Positions 52,301 to 61,388 are shown, numbered from the stretch's first letter. The stretch: DNA of 64,000 nt from an uncultured Flavobacteriales bacterium (GCA_913056345.1 CAJXMH010000008.1:1-64000); one strand, 5' to 3'. Translations and numbers: made by a program. Notes: generated by a model not told the origin, from the letters alone.

Positions 52301-52826
52301 TCCTGAATATGGACATTTGATTGAACACTATTATGAAATCAGAGCTGGAATTGGTGTAAATAAGTCTCCTGACCTATATGGGGCATTCCCAACCGATGCC
52401 TACTCGCACACGCCAAAGTATGCGGGAGCCAAACAACCTGGAATGACCGGCCAAGTGAAAGAGGATATTATAAACCGCTGGGCTGAACTAGGAATCTATG
52501 CCTATCGAGGACGATTGCATTTTGATCCATTTATCTTAAGAGAGTCTGAATTTGTCAAAGAAGAATCTTGGCTTTCCTACGTAAATCCTGAAGGTGAGTT
52601 TGAAAAGCTTGCTATTAGAGAAAATAGCCTTGCCTTTACCTATTGCCAACAGCCCATTATTTATCGAATCGCAAAAGAGTTTAAGATTAGGCTGTATTAC
52701 TATGATGGAAGCGAAAAAGTTTACACCGAAAAAGGATTAGAAGAACAAGATTCGAAAGACATTTTTAAACGTAAAGGCAAAATTAGGCTCATTGAAGTAT
52801 CTTTAGATAACACCTTACTCATCTAA
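49365..52826 (+). CDS. Large GH94/GH149-like glucan phosphorylase
   Basis: 1153 aa, no signal peptide, so cytoplasmic. The start (FVPTESEVKGEYTHFEDEDFFIIRNYDQM) and the supersandwich/alpha-barrel layout, with GLWLNTQRPEWNDANNALVGNG in the helical domain, resemble the inverting phosphorylases. At ~1150 aa it is much longer than GH94 cellobiose phosphorylase (~800) and fits GH149 beta-1,3-oligoglucan phosphorylase. It would release glucose-1-phosphate from oligo-laminarins. Cyclic-glucan enzymes are ruled less likely by context. 9 nt after GH30. Confidence 0.78.
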   Translation: MKKEKIFLGKTEFVPTESEVKGEYTHFEDEDFFIIRNYDQMRPFFMTIVSSTDHWLFLASNGALSAGRRNPENALFPYYTDDKITESNLLTGPRTVIHALKKEKVHLWEPFRPDSRSVYPSRFNIYKNREGNKLIFEEINEQLKLKYCYGWMFSETYGLVKKSWLENLSDETVELEVLDGIQNILPAGVESLIQNIRSTLVKAYKRSELTDEPKVGIYSLSSMIVDKAEPAEALKVSTTWHCGIEAEQTLLSSLQIEDFRRGKEIENEKDIKAENGGYFVKASLKLKKKEKTNWYIVSEVNQSYADIVKLRNQIGQTKDMAKLLEADIAKDKKDLRKLIGLSDGIQRSRDRLASGRHFTNVLFNIMRGGTFDELYEIETADFLKHIKGMNQRDFIRYKRVLNALPKQITFHQLRYFLLAADHEKIFRYYLEYLPLSFSRRHGDPSRPWNYFSIDIKNEKGVKIRNFQGNWRDIFQNWEALAFSFPEYSLSMITKFVNASTIDGYNPYRITREGIDWETVDPNDPWSHIGYWGDHQIIYLSKFVELSMHYHPIRLKKLLNDEIFTYANVPYRIKGYDAITSNPKNTIDYDHELAQKVNSKTKEIGSDGKLVWNQQNQLVYVNLTEKFLVSVLTKLYNFVPGGGLWLNTQRPEWNDANNALVGNGLSVVTICYLKRFLSVLNDLYGELELKEIKINKAVMDLMDALFRGFKRYEKHLDPGFSAETRREFMDDFGIAGEHYRTTAYAGFTGEKRSLTIDRLQEFIAMANRYLTATIERSERKDHLYHAYNLLSLTEGKAEISHLYEMLEGQVAVLSAKQLNLKQTVAVANALNKSEMFRQDQYSYMLYPDRDLPLFLEKNIVPKQEALSIPVLRQMLNDGDRTLVEKDEDGKIHFNSSFQNSNHLEEALANIENPQLRRQAKTQKYRIVALFEKVFKHHEFTGRSGAFYGYEGLGSIYWHMVSKLLMAVQENLFRFKEDKKTPEYGHLIEHYYEIRAGIGVNKSPDLYGAFPTDAYSHTPKYAGAKQPGMTGQVKEDIINRWAELGIYAYRGRLHFDPFILRESEFVKEESWLSYVNPEGEFEKLAIRENSLAFTYCQQPIIYRIAKEFKIRLYYYDGSEKVYTEKGLEEQDSKDIFKRKGKIRLIEVSLDNTLLI

Positions 52827-52827
52827 A

Positions 52828-54153
52828 ATGAGCCGAATCAAGGGCAGAAAAGCCTTTTATTTATTAACGGCCCTCTTTTTCATTCTGGGTCTGATTACCG
52901 TTTTGGTAGATTCCTTGATTCCCAGATTGAAGGATGTCTTTACCTTGACTTATTTTCAGGCCGGATTCATTCAATTTGCATTTTTTGGAGCCTACTTTCT
53001 ACTTTCCATCCCCTCTAGCTATTTTTTATCCAAGGTAGGCTACCAGAAAGGCACCCAATTTAGCTTATTTTTAATGGGCTTAGGCTGCTTGCTTTTTTTG
53101 CCTGCAGCTAACTACCGCGTATTCAGCTTATTTGCTCTTGCTTGTTTTACTTTAGCAGGAGGAATGACCCTTTTACAGGTGTCCATCAATCCTTTTATTA
53201 CTGAATTGGGAAGTCCGGAAACCGCGGCAAAACGGCTTACTTTGGCGCAGGCCTTCAATTCTTTGGGAACAACCATAGCGCCTGCTATAGGAGCTATGTT
53301 CATTTTACGCGATCGGGTAATAGAGCAATCGACGATCGACCTAATGAATGAAGCTGAAAAGCTTGCTTACTACGACCTTGAAGCCGCAGCAGTTAATGCC
53401 CCTTTCATGGTTTTAGCTGCAATTTTGGTGGGTTTGGGAATGATCTTTATTTGGTTTAAAATGCCGAGCATTATTCCCCCCCGTAGTATTGGTTCTTATG
53501 CACAAGCCTTAAAGAATAAACGACTTAAAATGGGAATGTTGGGAATCTTCTGCTACGTAGGAGCCGAAGTGAGTTTGGGAAGCTATTTGGTGAATTATTT
53601 TATTTCCTTAGATGCTGCGAATCTTATTATCCAATCCGAAGGTTTAAGGAGTTTCGTAAGTAGTATTCTCGATGAGAATTTAACTAGTTATGACGAGAAA
53701 GCAATCGTCGGTGTCTTTATTACCTTTTATTGGGGAGGGGCAATGATTGGACGTTTCTTTGGTGCTTTTATTATGCAATACATCCCACCTGCTAAGGTTA
53801 TTCTAGGCTTTGGCTTAATGGCTTTTTCATTTTTAACACTTTCTATTAATACAGCGGGCCTACTTGCCATGTTTGCGGCCTTAGCAGTAGGTTTTTGCAA
53901 TTCTATCATGTTTCCTACCATATTCAGTTTGGCTTTGCAAGAACTAGGTGAACTGAAACCTAAAGGATCTGGCTTGTTGTGTACCGCTATCGTAGGCGGG
54001 GCTTTAATCCCTCCTACTTTTGGTGCCTTAATCGACTGGAAAGGGTTTGCCATTGCCATGCTCTTGATCATGGCCTGTTACCTCTATCTATCTTATTTGG
54101 GCTTTTACTTTCAAAAGAGAGAAGCTAGGGCTTCAACCCTTAGTGCCGATTGA
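52828..54153 (+). CDS. FucP/GluP-type MFS sugar transporter
   Basis: 441 aa, 12 helices; FHS family: AGFIQFAFFGAYFLLSIPSSYFLSKVGYQKG, LLQVSINPFITELGSPETAAKRL, and IMFPTIFSLALQELG. These proteins carry L-fucose, glucose or galactose with H+ or Na+. Probably takes up glucose in this operon, complementing the SP-type porter at 45138. The 3' end overlaps convergent bshA by 14 bp. Confidence 0.92.
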   Translation: MSRIKGRKAFYLLTALFFILGLITVLVDSLIPRLKDVFTLTYFQAGFIQFAFFGAYFLLSIPSSYFLSKVGYQKGTQFSLFLMGLGCLLFLPAANYRVFSLFALACFTLAGGMTLLQVSINPFITELGSPETAAKRLTLAQAFNSLGTTIAPAIGAMFILRDRVIEQSTIDLMNEAEKLAYYDLEAAAVNAPFMVLAAILVGLGMIFIWFKMPSIIPPRSIGSYAQALKNKRLKMGMLGIFCYVGAEVSLGSYLVNYFISLDAANLIIQSEGLRSFVSSILDENLTSYDEKAIVGVFITFYWGGAMIGRFFGAFIMQYIPPAKVILGFGLMAFSFLTLSINTAGLLAMFAALAVGFCNSIMFPTIFSLALQELGELKPKGSGLLCTAIVGGALIPPTFGALIDWKGFAIAMLLIMACYLYLSYLGFYFQKREARASTLSAD

Positions 54154-55270
54154 GTAACTTTTGATAAAGCTCTTCATAGCGAGGTAAAATCTTCGAGATA
54201 TCAAATTTCTTAGCTTGCTCAAATGCTTGTAATTTAAATTGTGACAGCGTTTGATCATCTTTTAGAATGTGGAGGGCATTTTTAGCCATCGTGTCTACAT
54301 CGCCCACATCACTCAAATAACCCGAAAAGCCATTTTTATTAACCTCAGGAATTCCGCCAGTGTTTGAAGAGATCACTGGCACTCCGGCAGACATCGCTTC
54401 TAGGGCAGCAAGCCCAAAACTTTCGAACTCTGAAGGTAACAGAAAAAGGTCAGCAATACCCAAAACCCTTTCAGTGTCTTGCACCTTACCTAAGATATAC
54501 AAATCATCTGTCAAGCCCTTTTCTCTGCACATTACTTCTGCTTGGTGCCTTTCAGGACCGTCACCAACTAGCATTAACTTCGCAGGGATCTTTTCCCTTA
54601 CCTTTTCGAAAACCTCGATCACATCTGGGATTCGCTTTACTTTCCTGAAATTTGATACATGTGCCAATATTTTCTCACCGTTTGGCGCCATATGCTCCTT
54701 TAGTTCAGTGTCTACAACTGGGTCTTCGCAAGAGCCTAAACAAACGAAGTTTGGGATCACTTCGATTTTACTTGTCACCTTAAAGTGATTCAAGGTGTCC
54801 TGCTTTAAGCTTTCTGAAACAGCCGTAACGGCATCAGATTGATTAATGGCGAAAGTAATAACTGGTTCAAAAGAACTATCGCGGCCAACCAAGGTGATAT
54901 CAGTGCCATGCAGCGTAGTTATAAAAGGTATATAAATCCCTTCTGATTCTAAAATGCGCTGCGCCATATAAGCTGCGGAAGCATGGGGGATGGCATAATG
55001 CACATGCAAAATATCCAAGTTTTCATGTTTGGCTACATCTACCAATTTGCTGGACAAGACTAACTCATAGGGTTGATAATCAAAAAGAGGATAATCAGAA
55101 ACACTTACCTCATGATAGTGGATATTCTCTAAAAATGTATCTAACCTAACCGGCTGTTGGTAGGAAATAAAGTGAATTTGATGACCTTTTGCCGCTAGGG
55201 CTTTCCCTAATTCTGTTGCCACTACTCCACTTCCTCCAAAGGTTGGGTAACACACTATTCCAATATTCAT
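54140..55270 (-). CDS. bshA: N-acetyl-alpha-D-glucosaminyl L-malate synthase
   Basis: 376 aa GT4 glycosyltransferase. Start NIGIVCYPTFGGSGVVATELG is diagnostic of BshA; HVHYAIPHASAAYMA, FITTLHGTDITLVG and the nucleotide-sugar site EFESFGLAALEAMSAGVPVI follow. Catalyses the first step of bacillithiol synthesis, which Bacteroidota use as low-molecular-weight thiol. Start overlaps the stop of the upstream gene (4 nt). Confidence 0.95.
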   Translation of the reverse strand: MNIGIVCYPTFGGSGVVATELGKALAAKGHQIHFISYQQPVRLDTFLENIHYHEVSVSDYPLFDYQPYELVLSSKLVDVAKHENLDILHVHYAIPHASAAYMAQRILESEGIYIPFITTLHGTDITLVGRDSSFEPVITFAINQSDAVTAVSESLKQDTLNHFKVTSKIEVIPNFVCLGSCEDPVVDTELKEHMAPNGEKILAHVSNFRKVKRIPDVIEVFEKVREKIPAKLMLVGDGPERHQAEVMCREKGLTDDLYILGKVQDTERVLGIADLFLLPSEFESFGLAALEAMSAGVPVISSNTGGIPEVNKNGFSGYLSDVGDVDTMAKNALHILKDDQTLSQFKLQAFEQAKKFDISKILPRYEELYQKLLNRH

Positions 55271-58200
55271 GAGCTTGCTGATTGTTTAGTCGGTGAATTT
55301 CGGTATTTCATATTAGAGATCGCCTCATAAAGCTTTTCTTGAATTCGGGTTCGAATATTGAGTTTGACAAGCTTGGAATTGTTAGCTGAAGGGTGTATCC
55401 GATTAGAAAGAAAAATATAGACTAATTCTTCTTCGGGGTCAACCCAGGCATAAGTACCTGTAAAGCCACTGTGACCATAACTATTAAATGAAATACAATC
55501 GCATGTGGGTCCAGGCTCGCCATGCAAAGCCGGTTTATCAAAACCCGCACCTCTTCGGTTATCCTCTTTACTTTTAGGAATGGAGTCTTCACAAAATTGG
55601 CAATGGGTATATTCTTCTAAAACCTCAGCTTTCAAATACTGCTCACCGGCGTAGTTTCCCTTTTGCAAATACATTTGCATCAATTTGCCAAGATCATTGG
55701 CATTGGCAAATAAACCAGCATGACCTCCTACTCCACCTAGCATTGCTGCACCCGGATCGTGCACGTATCCATGAATCAATTGTTTTCGAAAAGTTTGGTC
55801 ATTCTCAGTGGGCACAATCTCCGAAAGCGCATACTTCTTTAAAGGTAAAAAAGCTGTTCGGTGCATTCCTAAGGGCTTGTAAAAATGATCTTGATTGTAA
55901 ACATTTATAGGCTCTTTGCGGTAACGCTCCACGACTTCTTTTAGAAAGTAATAACCAACATCACTGTAGCGGTACTCTTTCTTTTCCTTCACTTTGGCTC
56001 TATTTAATATTCGGTAGAATATCGTGTCGATGTACTCATCTACCATGTAGAGATCTTTAGCTACCTCCACGGAGTATTTTTCAGAAGGAGCCTTGCTGTA
56101 CAAATCATAGCGCAATTGACCCTTCACCAAAGTTTTATTGTAAAAAGGAATCCAAGCTGCTAGGCCTGCTTGATGCGCTAAAATATCTCGAAGAATTAAG
56201 TCCTCATAAGGCGTTCCCCTAGTCATTCTTAGGTGATCTCCTAATTCGTCGTCTAAAGATAGTTTACCATCACTGTCCAATTCCATAATGGCAAGCAAAG
56301 TAGAAGCAATTTTAGTTACAGAAGCAACATCATACAGGTCGGTCCATTTTACTGCTTGCTTATTCTTGTAATCATGGTAGCCAAATGTTTTATGGTAAAT
56401 CACTTTACCTGACTTGGCAACCCAAACTTGAGCTCCCGGATAAGCTTTAGCAGTTAAGCCTTCTTCAACAATTTCATCCACTAGAGCAAGCTCTGTTGAT
56501 TTTATTCCTAACTCTTCAGGAAGAGCATACTCTAGCCTAAAAGCTTTACCTGTTTTTTGCCCCGTACCTTCATTTATAGAAGAAGTGGGTGAAATAGGCA
56601 ACTTGCCCTTAACGCTTATTCCACCGAAGATGAACTGCGAAGCAAGATCTTGCGCATTGAAGCTATTCTGATAAGCGACAAGTAGTCTTGGAACATAAGC
56701 TGCTGCTAAAAAGTCCTTCAGCGCATATGCGTTAGCAAAAACCACTAGGCTAACTTTTTTCTTAAGTCTTAAAACATTGAGAAAATTTTTGAATTCATTA
56801 TTGATTTCTGCACTAACCCAAGGATGTTTGTTTGATTTGTGAATACTTACAATAACCTCATCGTAGGTAAGTAAGGTGTCCATCAAGTTTTTTTGAGCAG
56901 ACACTGATAGGGATGCAAAATGCAAGGTGTCTACTTTGGCATAACGGTTTAGTCCTTCTTGAAATTCACGGTAGCGAATTCCTTTCTCAGCGAAAGCAAC
57001 TGATACTATTTTTTTACCAGCAAGCGACTTTAAAGGGAGGTGCTGATCTTCATTTCTTACTAAAGTCAAACTCGCTTTTACTAGTTGGCGGTTTAAGTAT
57101 TCGTATTTGGGTAGGTTAAGGTCTTGATGTAAGTTTTTTAAAGGAACTTGATTGGTTTTATGAATGCCCAACCATTCTTTGGCCTTCAAAATTTTATGCG
57201 CAGAAGCAGTAATCCGCTCTTCGGAAATACTACCGCCTTTCACTGCCTTTTTGATGGCGGTTATAGCAGCTCCCACGTCTTTGCTAAGTAGTAAAACATC
57301 ATTTCCTGCTTGCAAGGCCTTCAGATCAACTTGGGCAGACTCTTGATATTTAGCAACCCCACCCATATTTAAACCATCTGTGAAGATCAAGCCTTTGAAA
57401 TTGAGGTCTTGCTTAAGAATGCTGTCTACTATGGTTGCGTTCAAAGAAGATGCATATTGATCTCCTTTCATAAGCTGCGGCAAATTGAGGTGTGCCGTCA
57501 TCATGCTGCCCACACCAGCTCTGGCTAGTTGCTTAAAAGGATATAATTCAAGCGAATCAATCCGTTTAGGGCTATGGTTAACAACAGGAAGACGGATATG
57601 GGAATCTGTATCCGTGTCTCCGTGTCCGGGAAAGTGTTTTGCACAAGCGATTACTCCTGCTTTTTGAAGACCTTTCATGTAGGCAATTCCTTTGCGTGCT
57701 ACATTCTTTTTATCCTCTCCAAAAGAGCGAGCAAAAATGACAGGATTGTTAGGATTGTTGTTGACATCTACTACAGGAGAAAAACTAACATGTACACCCA
57801 AACGACGGCATTGCTCCCCAATCTGCTCCCCCATCTCTTCGATCAAGTCATCATCTTGAATTGCACCCAAGGTCATTTGCCAAGGATACTTCATGGTTGA
57901 ATCTATTCGCATGCTCAACCCCCATTCTGCGTCCATGGCAACCATTAGAGGAATGGCACTTGTCTGCTGATACAAATTACTGAGTTTAGCTTGCCTGTGC
58001 GGACCTCCCTGAAAGAAAGTCAGTCCTCCAATGTGGTATTGATTAATCGCTTTAAGCACTTCATTTTTGTGTGCTTCACCCTTATTAGAATATGCTGCAA
58101 TGTTGAAAAGTTGACCAATCTTTTCCTCCAGACTCATCTTCATAATTAAAGAATCTGCCCATGGACTTGGCTGAAGCAAGAAAGGTGGCTTCGATTCATC

Positions 58201-58278
58201 AATAAAAGACTCTTGATTGGATGATTGGAAACTAAGGCTGCTTAAGACAAGCAACAAAAAACAGAATTTTCTTAACAT
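55267..58278 (-). CDS. GH3 beta-N-acetylglucosaminidase-like fused to beta-lactamase domain
   Basis: 1003 aa, exported (FCFLLLVLSSLSFQ). GH3 N-terminal barrel (about 40-365): NagZ-type motif KHFPGHGDTDTDSH and nucleophile Asp in FTDGLNMGG. A GH3 C-terminal domain (about 385-575) follows, then a serine beta-lactamase/esterase domain (about 600-985) with SxxK in DVASVTKIAS and a YSDVGY second motif. The fusion is a Bacteroidota arrangement thought to act in peptidoglycan recycling; it is not part of the laminarin locus, although nearby. Confidence 0.9.
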   Translation of the reverse strand: MLRKFCFLLLVLSSLSFQSSNQESFIDESKPPFLLQPSPWADSLIMKMSLEEKIGQLFNIAAYSNKGEAHKNEVLKAINQYHIGGLTFFQGGPHRQAKLSNLYQQTSAIPLMVAMDAEWGLSMRIDSTMKYPWQMTLGAIQDDDLIEEMGEQIGEQCRRLGVHVSFSPVVDVNNNPNNPVIFARSFGEDKKNVARKGIAYMKGLQKAGVIACAKHFPGHGDTDTDSHIRLPVVNHSPKRIDSLELYPFKQLARAGVGSMMTAHLNLPQLMKGDQYASSLNATIVDSILKQDLNFKGLIFTDGLNMGGVAKYQESAQVDLKALQAGNDVLLLSKDVGAAITAIKKAVKGGSISEERITASAHKILKAKEWLGIHKTNQVPLKNLHQDLNLPKYEYLNRQLVKASLTLVRNEDQHLPLKSLAGKKIVSVAFAEKGIRYREFQEGLNRYAKVDTLHFASLSVSAQKNLMDTLLTYDEVIVSIHKSNKHPWVSAEINNEFKNFLNVLRLKKKVSLVVFANAYALKDFLAAAYVPRLLVAYQNSFNAQDLASQFIFGGISVKGKLPISPTSSINEGTGQKTGKAFRLEYALPEELGIKSTELALVDEIVEEGLTAKAYPGAQVWVAKSGKVIYHKTFGYHDYKNKQAVKWTDLYDVASVTKIASTLLAIMELDSDGKLSLDDELGDHLRMTRGTPYEDLILRDILAHQAGLAAWIPFYNKTLVKGQLRYDLYSKAPSEKYSVEVAKDLYMVDEYIDTIFYRILNRAKVKEKKEYRYSDVGYYFLKEVVERYRKEPINVYNQDHFYKPLGMHRTAFLPLKKYALSEIVPTENDQTFRKQLIHGYVHDPGAAMLGGVGGHAGLFANANDLGKLMQMYLQKGNYAGEQYLKAEVLEEYTHCQFCEDSIPKSKEDNRRGAGFDKPALHGEPGPTCDCISFNSYGHSGFTGTYAWVDPEEELVYIFLSNRIHPSANNSKLVKLNIRTRIQEKLYEAISNMKYRNSPTKQSASS

Positions 58279-58420
58279 AAGTAAACTTTAAGCTTAACGA
58301 AGTTAATCAATAAGCAGACCAAAGAATTTGGAGCTATTCTAACTTTTAAACAGTTTTTGGTTGATGTGAACACCTTCTTTTAAGCTTGCAAACTGTTACT
58401 GAAATTTGTAATTTTCATTT

Positions 58421-58696
58421 ATGATTTCATCATTTTTCAAAACCCCAAGAAGCAAGCGGTTTAATTTCGCTCCCCGCTATTATGATGCTGACAAGGAGGC
58501 TTTCAAAGAACGTTATACACAAATTGAGGCCGAGATGAACGGGAAGCCAAGTCTTTCTATAGGCTCTGGAAGGTCTTTGAGAGAAAGATGGGAAGCAAAC
58601 AAAAACACCTCAAGCTATTCAAAGAAGTCAAACCTTCGTTTGCTGTTTATCATTGCTCTACTTTGTGGGCTTTCTTATATTTTGCTGTATTATTAG
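58421..58696 (+). CDS. Small tail-anchored membrane protein
   Basis: 91 aa. The soluble N-terminal part is basic (KTPRSKRFNFAPRYYDADKEAFKERY), and one C-terminal helix (LRLLFIIALLCGLSYILLYY) would anchor it. I recognise it only as a small conserved-looking hypothetical upstream of mutL. Function unknown. Confidence 0.62.
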   Translation: MISSFFKTPRSKRFNFAPRYYDADKEAFKERYTQIEAEMNGKPSLSIGSGRSLRERWEANKNTSSYSKKSNLRLLFIIALLCGLSYILLYY

Positions 58697-58796
58697 CCAA
58701 TCATAAAAATCCAAAAATAGGCCTAGATGCTACTTTTTAAATCGCCTTAAAAGAGGGCAATTTAACTACCTTTGCGGCAACACTGACTGCGTATTT

Positions 58797-60644
58797 ATGC
58801 CTGATATCATTCACTTATTACCTGACTCCGTTGCCAATCAAATTGCTGCAGGCGAAGTAGTGCAAAGGCCTGCCTCAGCAGTGAAGGAATTGTTGGAAAA
58901 CAGCATTGACTCAGGAGCTAGGAACATTCAACTAATTATAAAAAATGCAGGCAAAACTTTAATTCAAGTAATTGATGATGGTTGCGGAATGACAGAAACT
59001 GATGCACGTCTCTGCCTTGAAAGACACGCCACCTCTAAAATTACAAAAGTAGATGATCTGTTCAACCTAAAAACCATGGGTTTTAGAGGCGAAGCAGTCC
59101 CCTCTATAGCTGCTGTTTCACAGATGGAGATTAAAACCAAAGTAGCAGGAGCAGATCTAGGTACACATTTGACCTTAGAAGGAAGTGAGGTAAAAAGCCA
59201 AGAATATTGTCAATGTTCAAAGGGAACTCAAATTAGCGTTAAAAACCTCTTCTTTAACATTCCTGCTCGAAGAAACTTTTTGAAGAGCAACCCGATTGAA
59301 ACGAAGCATATTATTGAGGAGTTTGTGCGTATTGCTCTAATCCACCCAGAGGTCGTAATGAGCATGCATAACGACTCCAATGAAGTTTATCGCTTACCGA
59401 AAGGTAATTTTCGGCAACGTATTGTTAACCTTAATGGGAATAAGTTCGATCAACGCCTAGTACCTGTGAAGGAAAGTACAGACATCGTTTCAGTAGAGGG
59501 ATTTGTGGGCAAACCTGAATTTGCTCGTAAAACTAGAGGTGAACAGTACTTTTTTGCAAATGCGAGATACATTCGTTCGCCTTACCTCAACCATGCTGTG
59601 CAAGCTGCTTTTGAAGAGCTCTTAGCAAAGGATCACTTTCCAACTTATTTTCTGAAGCTTGAGCTTGATCCCGCTAAGATCGATATCAACATTCATCCCA
59701 CTAAAACAGAGGTTAAATTTGAAGAAGAAAGAGCCATTTATGCCATCATTCGAACAGCGGTTAGGCAGGCATTAGGCCGCTTCAATGTGGCGCCTTCGCT
59801 CGACTTTGAAAAGGAGCAGACTTTTGAACTACCGGAATTAAAAAAAGGTGAAGCCATTCGCATGCCTAACATTACGGTAAACCCTGAATTCAATCCTTTC
59901 GAAAGAGAGAAAAAGAGTCTGCAGGAAAACATCCATTTCCCATTTAAAAGAGAAAAACAGCAAGACCCGAATTGGGAAACGCTCTATCCAGAACCGAAAA
60001 GAAGTATATCAAAAGAAGACACGCAATTAAAGCAAGCAGATTCTGATAATGAGCCTGCAAAAGAGCAAGCCTACACTGAACGTAAGCTGATCCAACTTCA
60101 CCGAAAATATATTTTAAGTCAATTAAAATCAGGCATTATTCTGATTGACCAACAAAGGGCGCATGAAAGGGTATTATGGGAAAAGCTCAAAAGTAAATTA
60201 GAAACTAAACAAGCTAGCAGCCAACAACTGCTCTTTCCTGAGCGACTTGAACTAAAGGCACAAGATCGAGCAATATTAGAATCGCTGATGGGGCCTCTCA
60301 AAAAACTTGGGTTCAGCATGAATTTTAAGAAAGGAAGTGAACTAGAAATTGATGGTGTTCCTTCGGAGGTAGGCAAACAGTCAGCAGCTAAATTAATTGA
60401 GGAAACACTCGAAAACTTCCAAAACACCCAAAATAGTCCGAAGGATGAAGTAACTCTAGCTCTTTTGCAACATTTATCAAATAGAATGAGCATCAAAGCA
60501 GGTAAAAAGCTAGAAGATGAAGAAATGAATCAGTTGGTAGATGAACTTTTTGCCTGTGAAATGCCTTATCACTTAGCTAACGGCAAGCCCATTATTTTGA
60601 GCTACACCTTAGAAGAACTTGACAAACAATTTAAGCGATCATGA
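58797..60644 (+). CDS. mutL: DNA mismatch repair protein MutL
   Basis: 615 aa. GHKL ATPase motifs: ELLENSIDSGARNI, DDGCGMTETDA, TMGFRGEAVPSIA; then the S5-like domain and a C-terminal dimerisation domain (about 425-610) with LIDQQRAHERVLWE, which resembles the endonuclease motif DQHA(x)2E(x)4E but has Gln for His, and a CEMPYHLANGKPI near the end. Links mismatch recognition to strand removal. A TACCTTTG element (58767-58774) lies 23 nt upstream. Overlaps the rhomboid gene by 4 nt. Confidence 0.96.
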   Translation: MPDIIHLLPDSVANQIAAGEVVQRPASAVKELLENSIDSGARNIQLIIKNAGKTLIQVIDDGCGMTETDARLCLERHATSKITKVDDLFNLKTMGFRGEAVPSIAAVSQMEIKTKVAGADLGTHLTLEGSEVKSQEYCQCSKGTQISVKNLFFNIPARRNFLKSNPIETKHIIEEFVRIALIHPEVVMSMHNDSNEVYRLPKGNFRQRIVNLNGNKFDQRLVPVKESTDIVSVEGFVGKPEFARKTRGEQYFFANARYIRSPYLNHAVQAAFEELLAKDHFPTYFLKLELDPAKIDINIHPTKTEVKFEEERAIYAIIRTAVRQALGRFNVAPSLDFEKEQTFELPELKKGEAIRMPNITVNPEFNPFEREKKSLQENIHFPFKREKQQDPNWETLYPEPKRSISKEDTQLKQADSDNEPAKEQAYTERKLIQLHRKYILSQLKSGIILIDQQRAHERVLWEKLKSKLETKQASSQQLLFPERLELKAQDRAILESLMGPLKKLGFSMNFKKGSELEIDGVPSEVGKQSAAKLIEETLENFQNTQNSPKDEVTLALLQHLSNRMSIKAGKKLEDEEMNQLVDELFACEMPYHLANGKPIILSYTLEELDKQFKRS

Positions 60645-61387
60645 ATTTCGGTTCATCAAATCCTTTATCTAGTCTACCAGAAGTAGTTAAAAACCTCTTG
60701 ATCATCAATGTTTTGATGCTTTTAGCTACTTACGTTGCGCTGCAAGCTCGGATAGACATTACAGATTGGCTGGGCTTGCACCATTGGCGAAGCGAGCTGT
60801 TTATGCCACACCAGCTGATTACCTACATGTTTTTACACGGTGGTATTACACACTTGTTTTTCAATATGTTCGCCCTATGGATGTTTGGCCGAGTACTGGA
60901 ACAGGTTTTCGGCCCTAAGCGGTTTTTGATTTACTACATGGTCACAGGAATTGGAGCCGGTGTTATTCAACTGATCACTACTGAATTGAGGCTTCAATCG
61001 TTACTTGGTGATCTTACACCCCAAGACTTTGAATTGATCATGCGCGAAGGCTTGGAAATCCTGCAAGCCGGTAAGAATTATGTAGACCCCACAGCAAGAG
61101 AAATCAATGCATTGATCAATCGCTCAACAGTGGGAGCATCGGGGGCTGTTTTTGGAATTTTATTAGCGTTCGGAATGCTATTCCCAAACGTTCAATTAAT
61201 GCTGCTAATCCCTCCAATTCCGATCAAGGCAAAGTATTTTGTGATTATTTACGGAGCTCTTGAATTATACCTTGGAATATCAAATAACCCGGCTGACAAT
61301 GTGGCTCATTTTGCACATTTGGGAGGAATGTTGTTTGGTTACTTTATGATTAAGTGGTGGAAATATAATAGGACAAATACACATTAA
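60641..61387 (+). CDS. Rhomboid-family intramembrane serine protease 1
   Basis: 248 aa, 6 helices. HGGITHLFFNMFALWMFG (oxyanion-side His/Asn), catalytic Ser in STVGASGAVFGILLAF, catalytic His in VAHFAHLGGMLFGY. A ~45-residue soluble insertion (LRLQSLLGDLTPQDFELIM...) separates helices 3 and 4. Cleaves membrane proteins; substrate unknown. Co-translated with mutL. Confidence 0.93.
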   Translation: MNFGSSNPLSSLPEVVKNLLIINVLMLLATYVALQARIDITDWLGLHHWRSELFMPHQLITYMFLHGGITHLFFNMFALWMFGRVLEQVFGPKRFLIYYMVTGIGAGVIQLITTELRLQSLLGDLTPQDFELIMREGLEILQAGKNYVDPTAREINALINRSTVGASGAVFGILLAFGMLFPNVQLMLLIPPIPIKAKYFVIIYGALELYLGISNNPADNVAHFAHLGGMLFGYFMIKWWKYNRTNTH

Positions 61388-61388
61388 C

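Noticed and set aside
55267-58278. GH3 gene as part of the laminarin locus
   Set aside because: The KHFPGHG...DSH motif and beta-lactamase fusion indicate a NagZ-type cell-wall enzyme, and it is co-transcribed with bshA, not with the glucanases.
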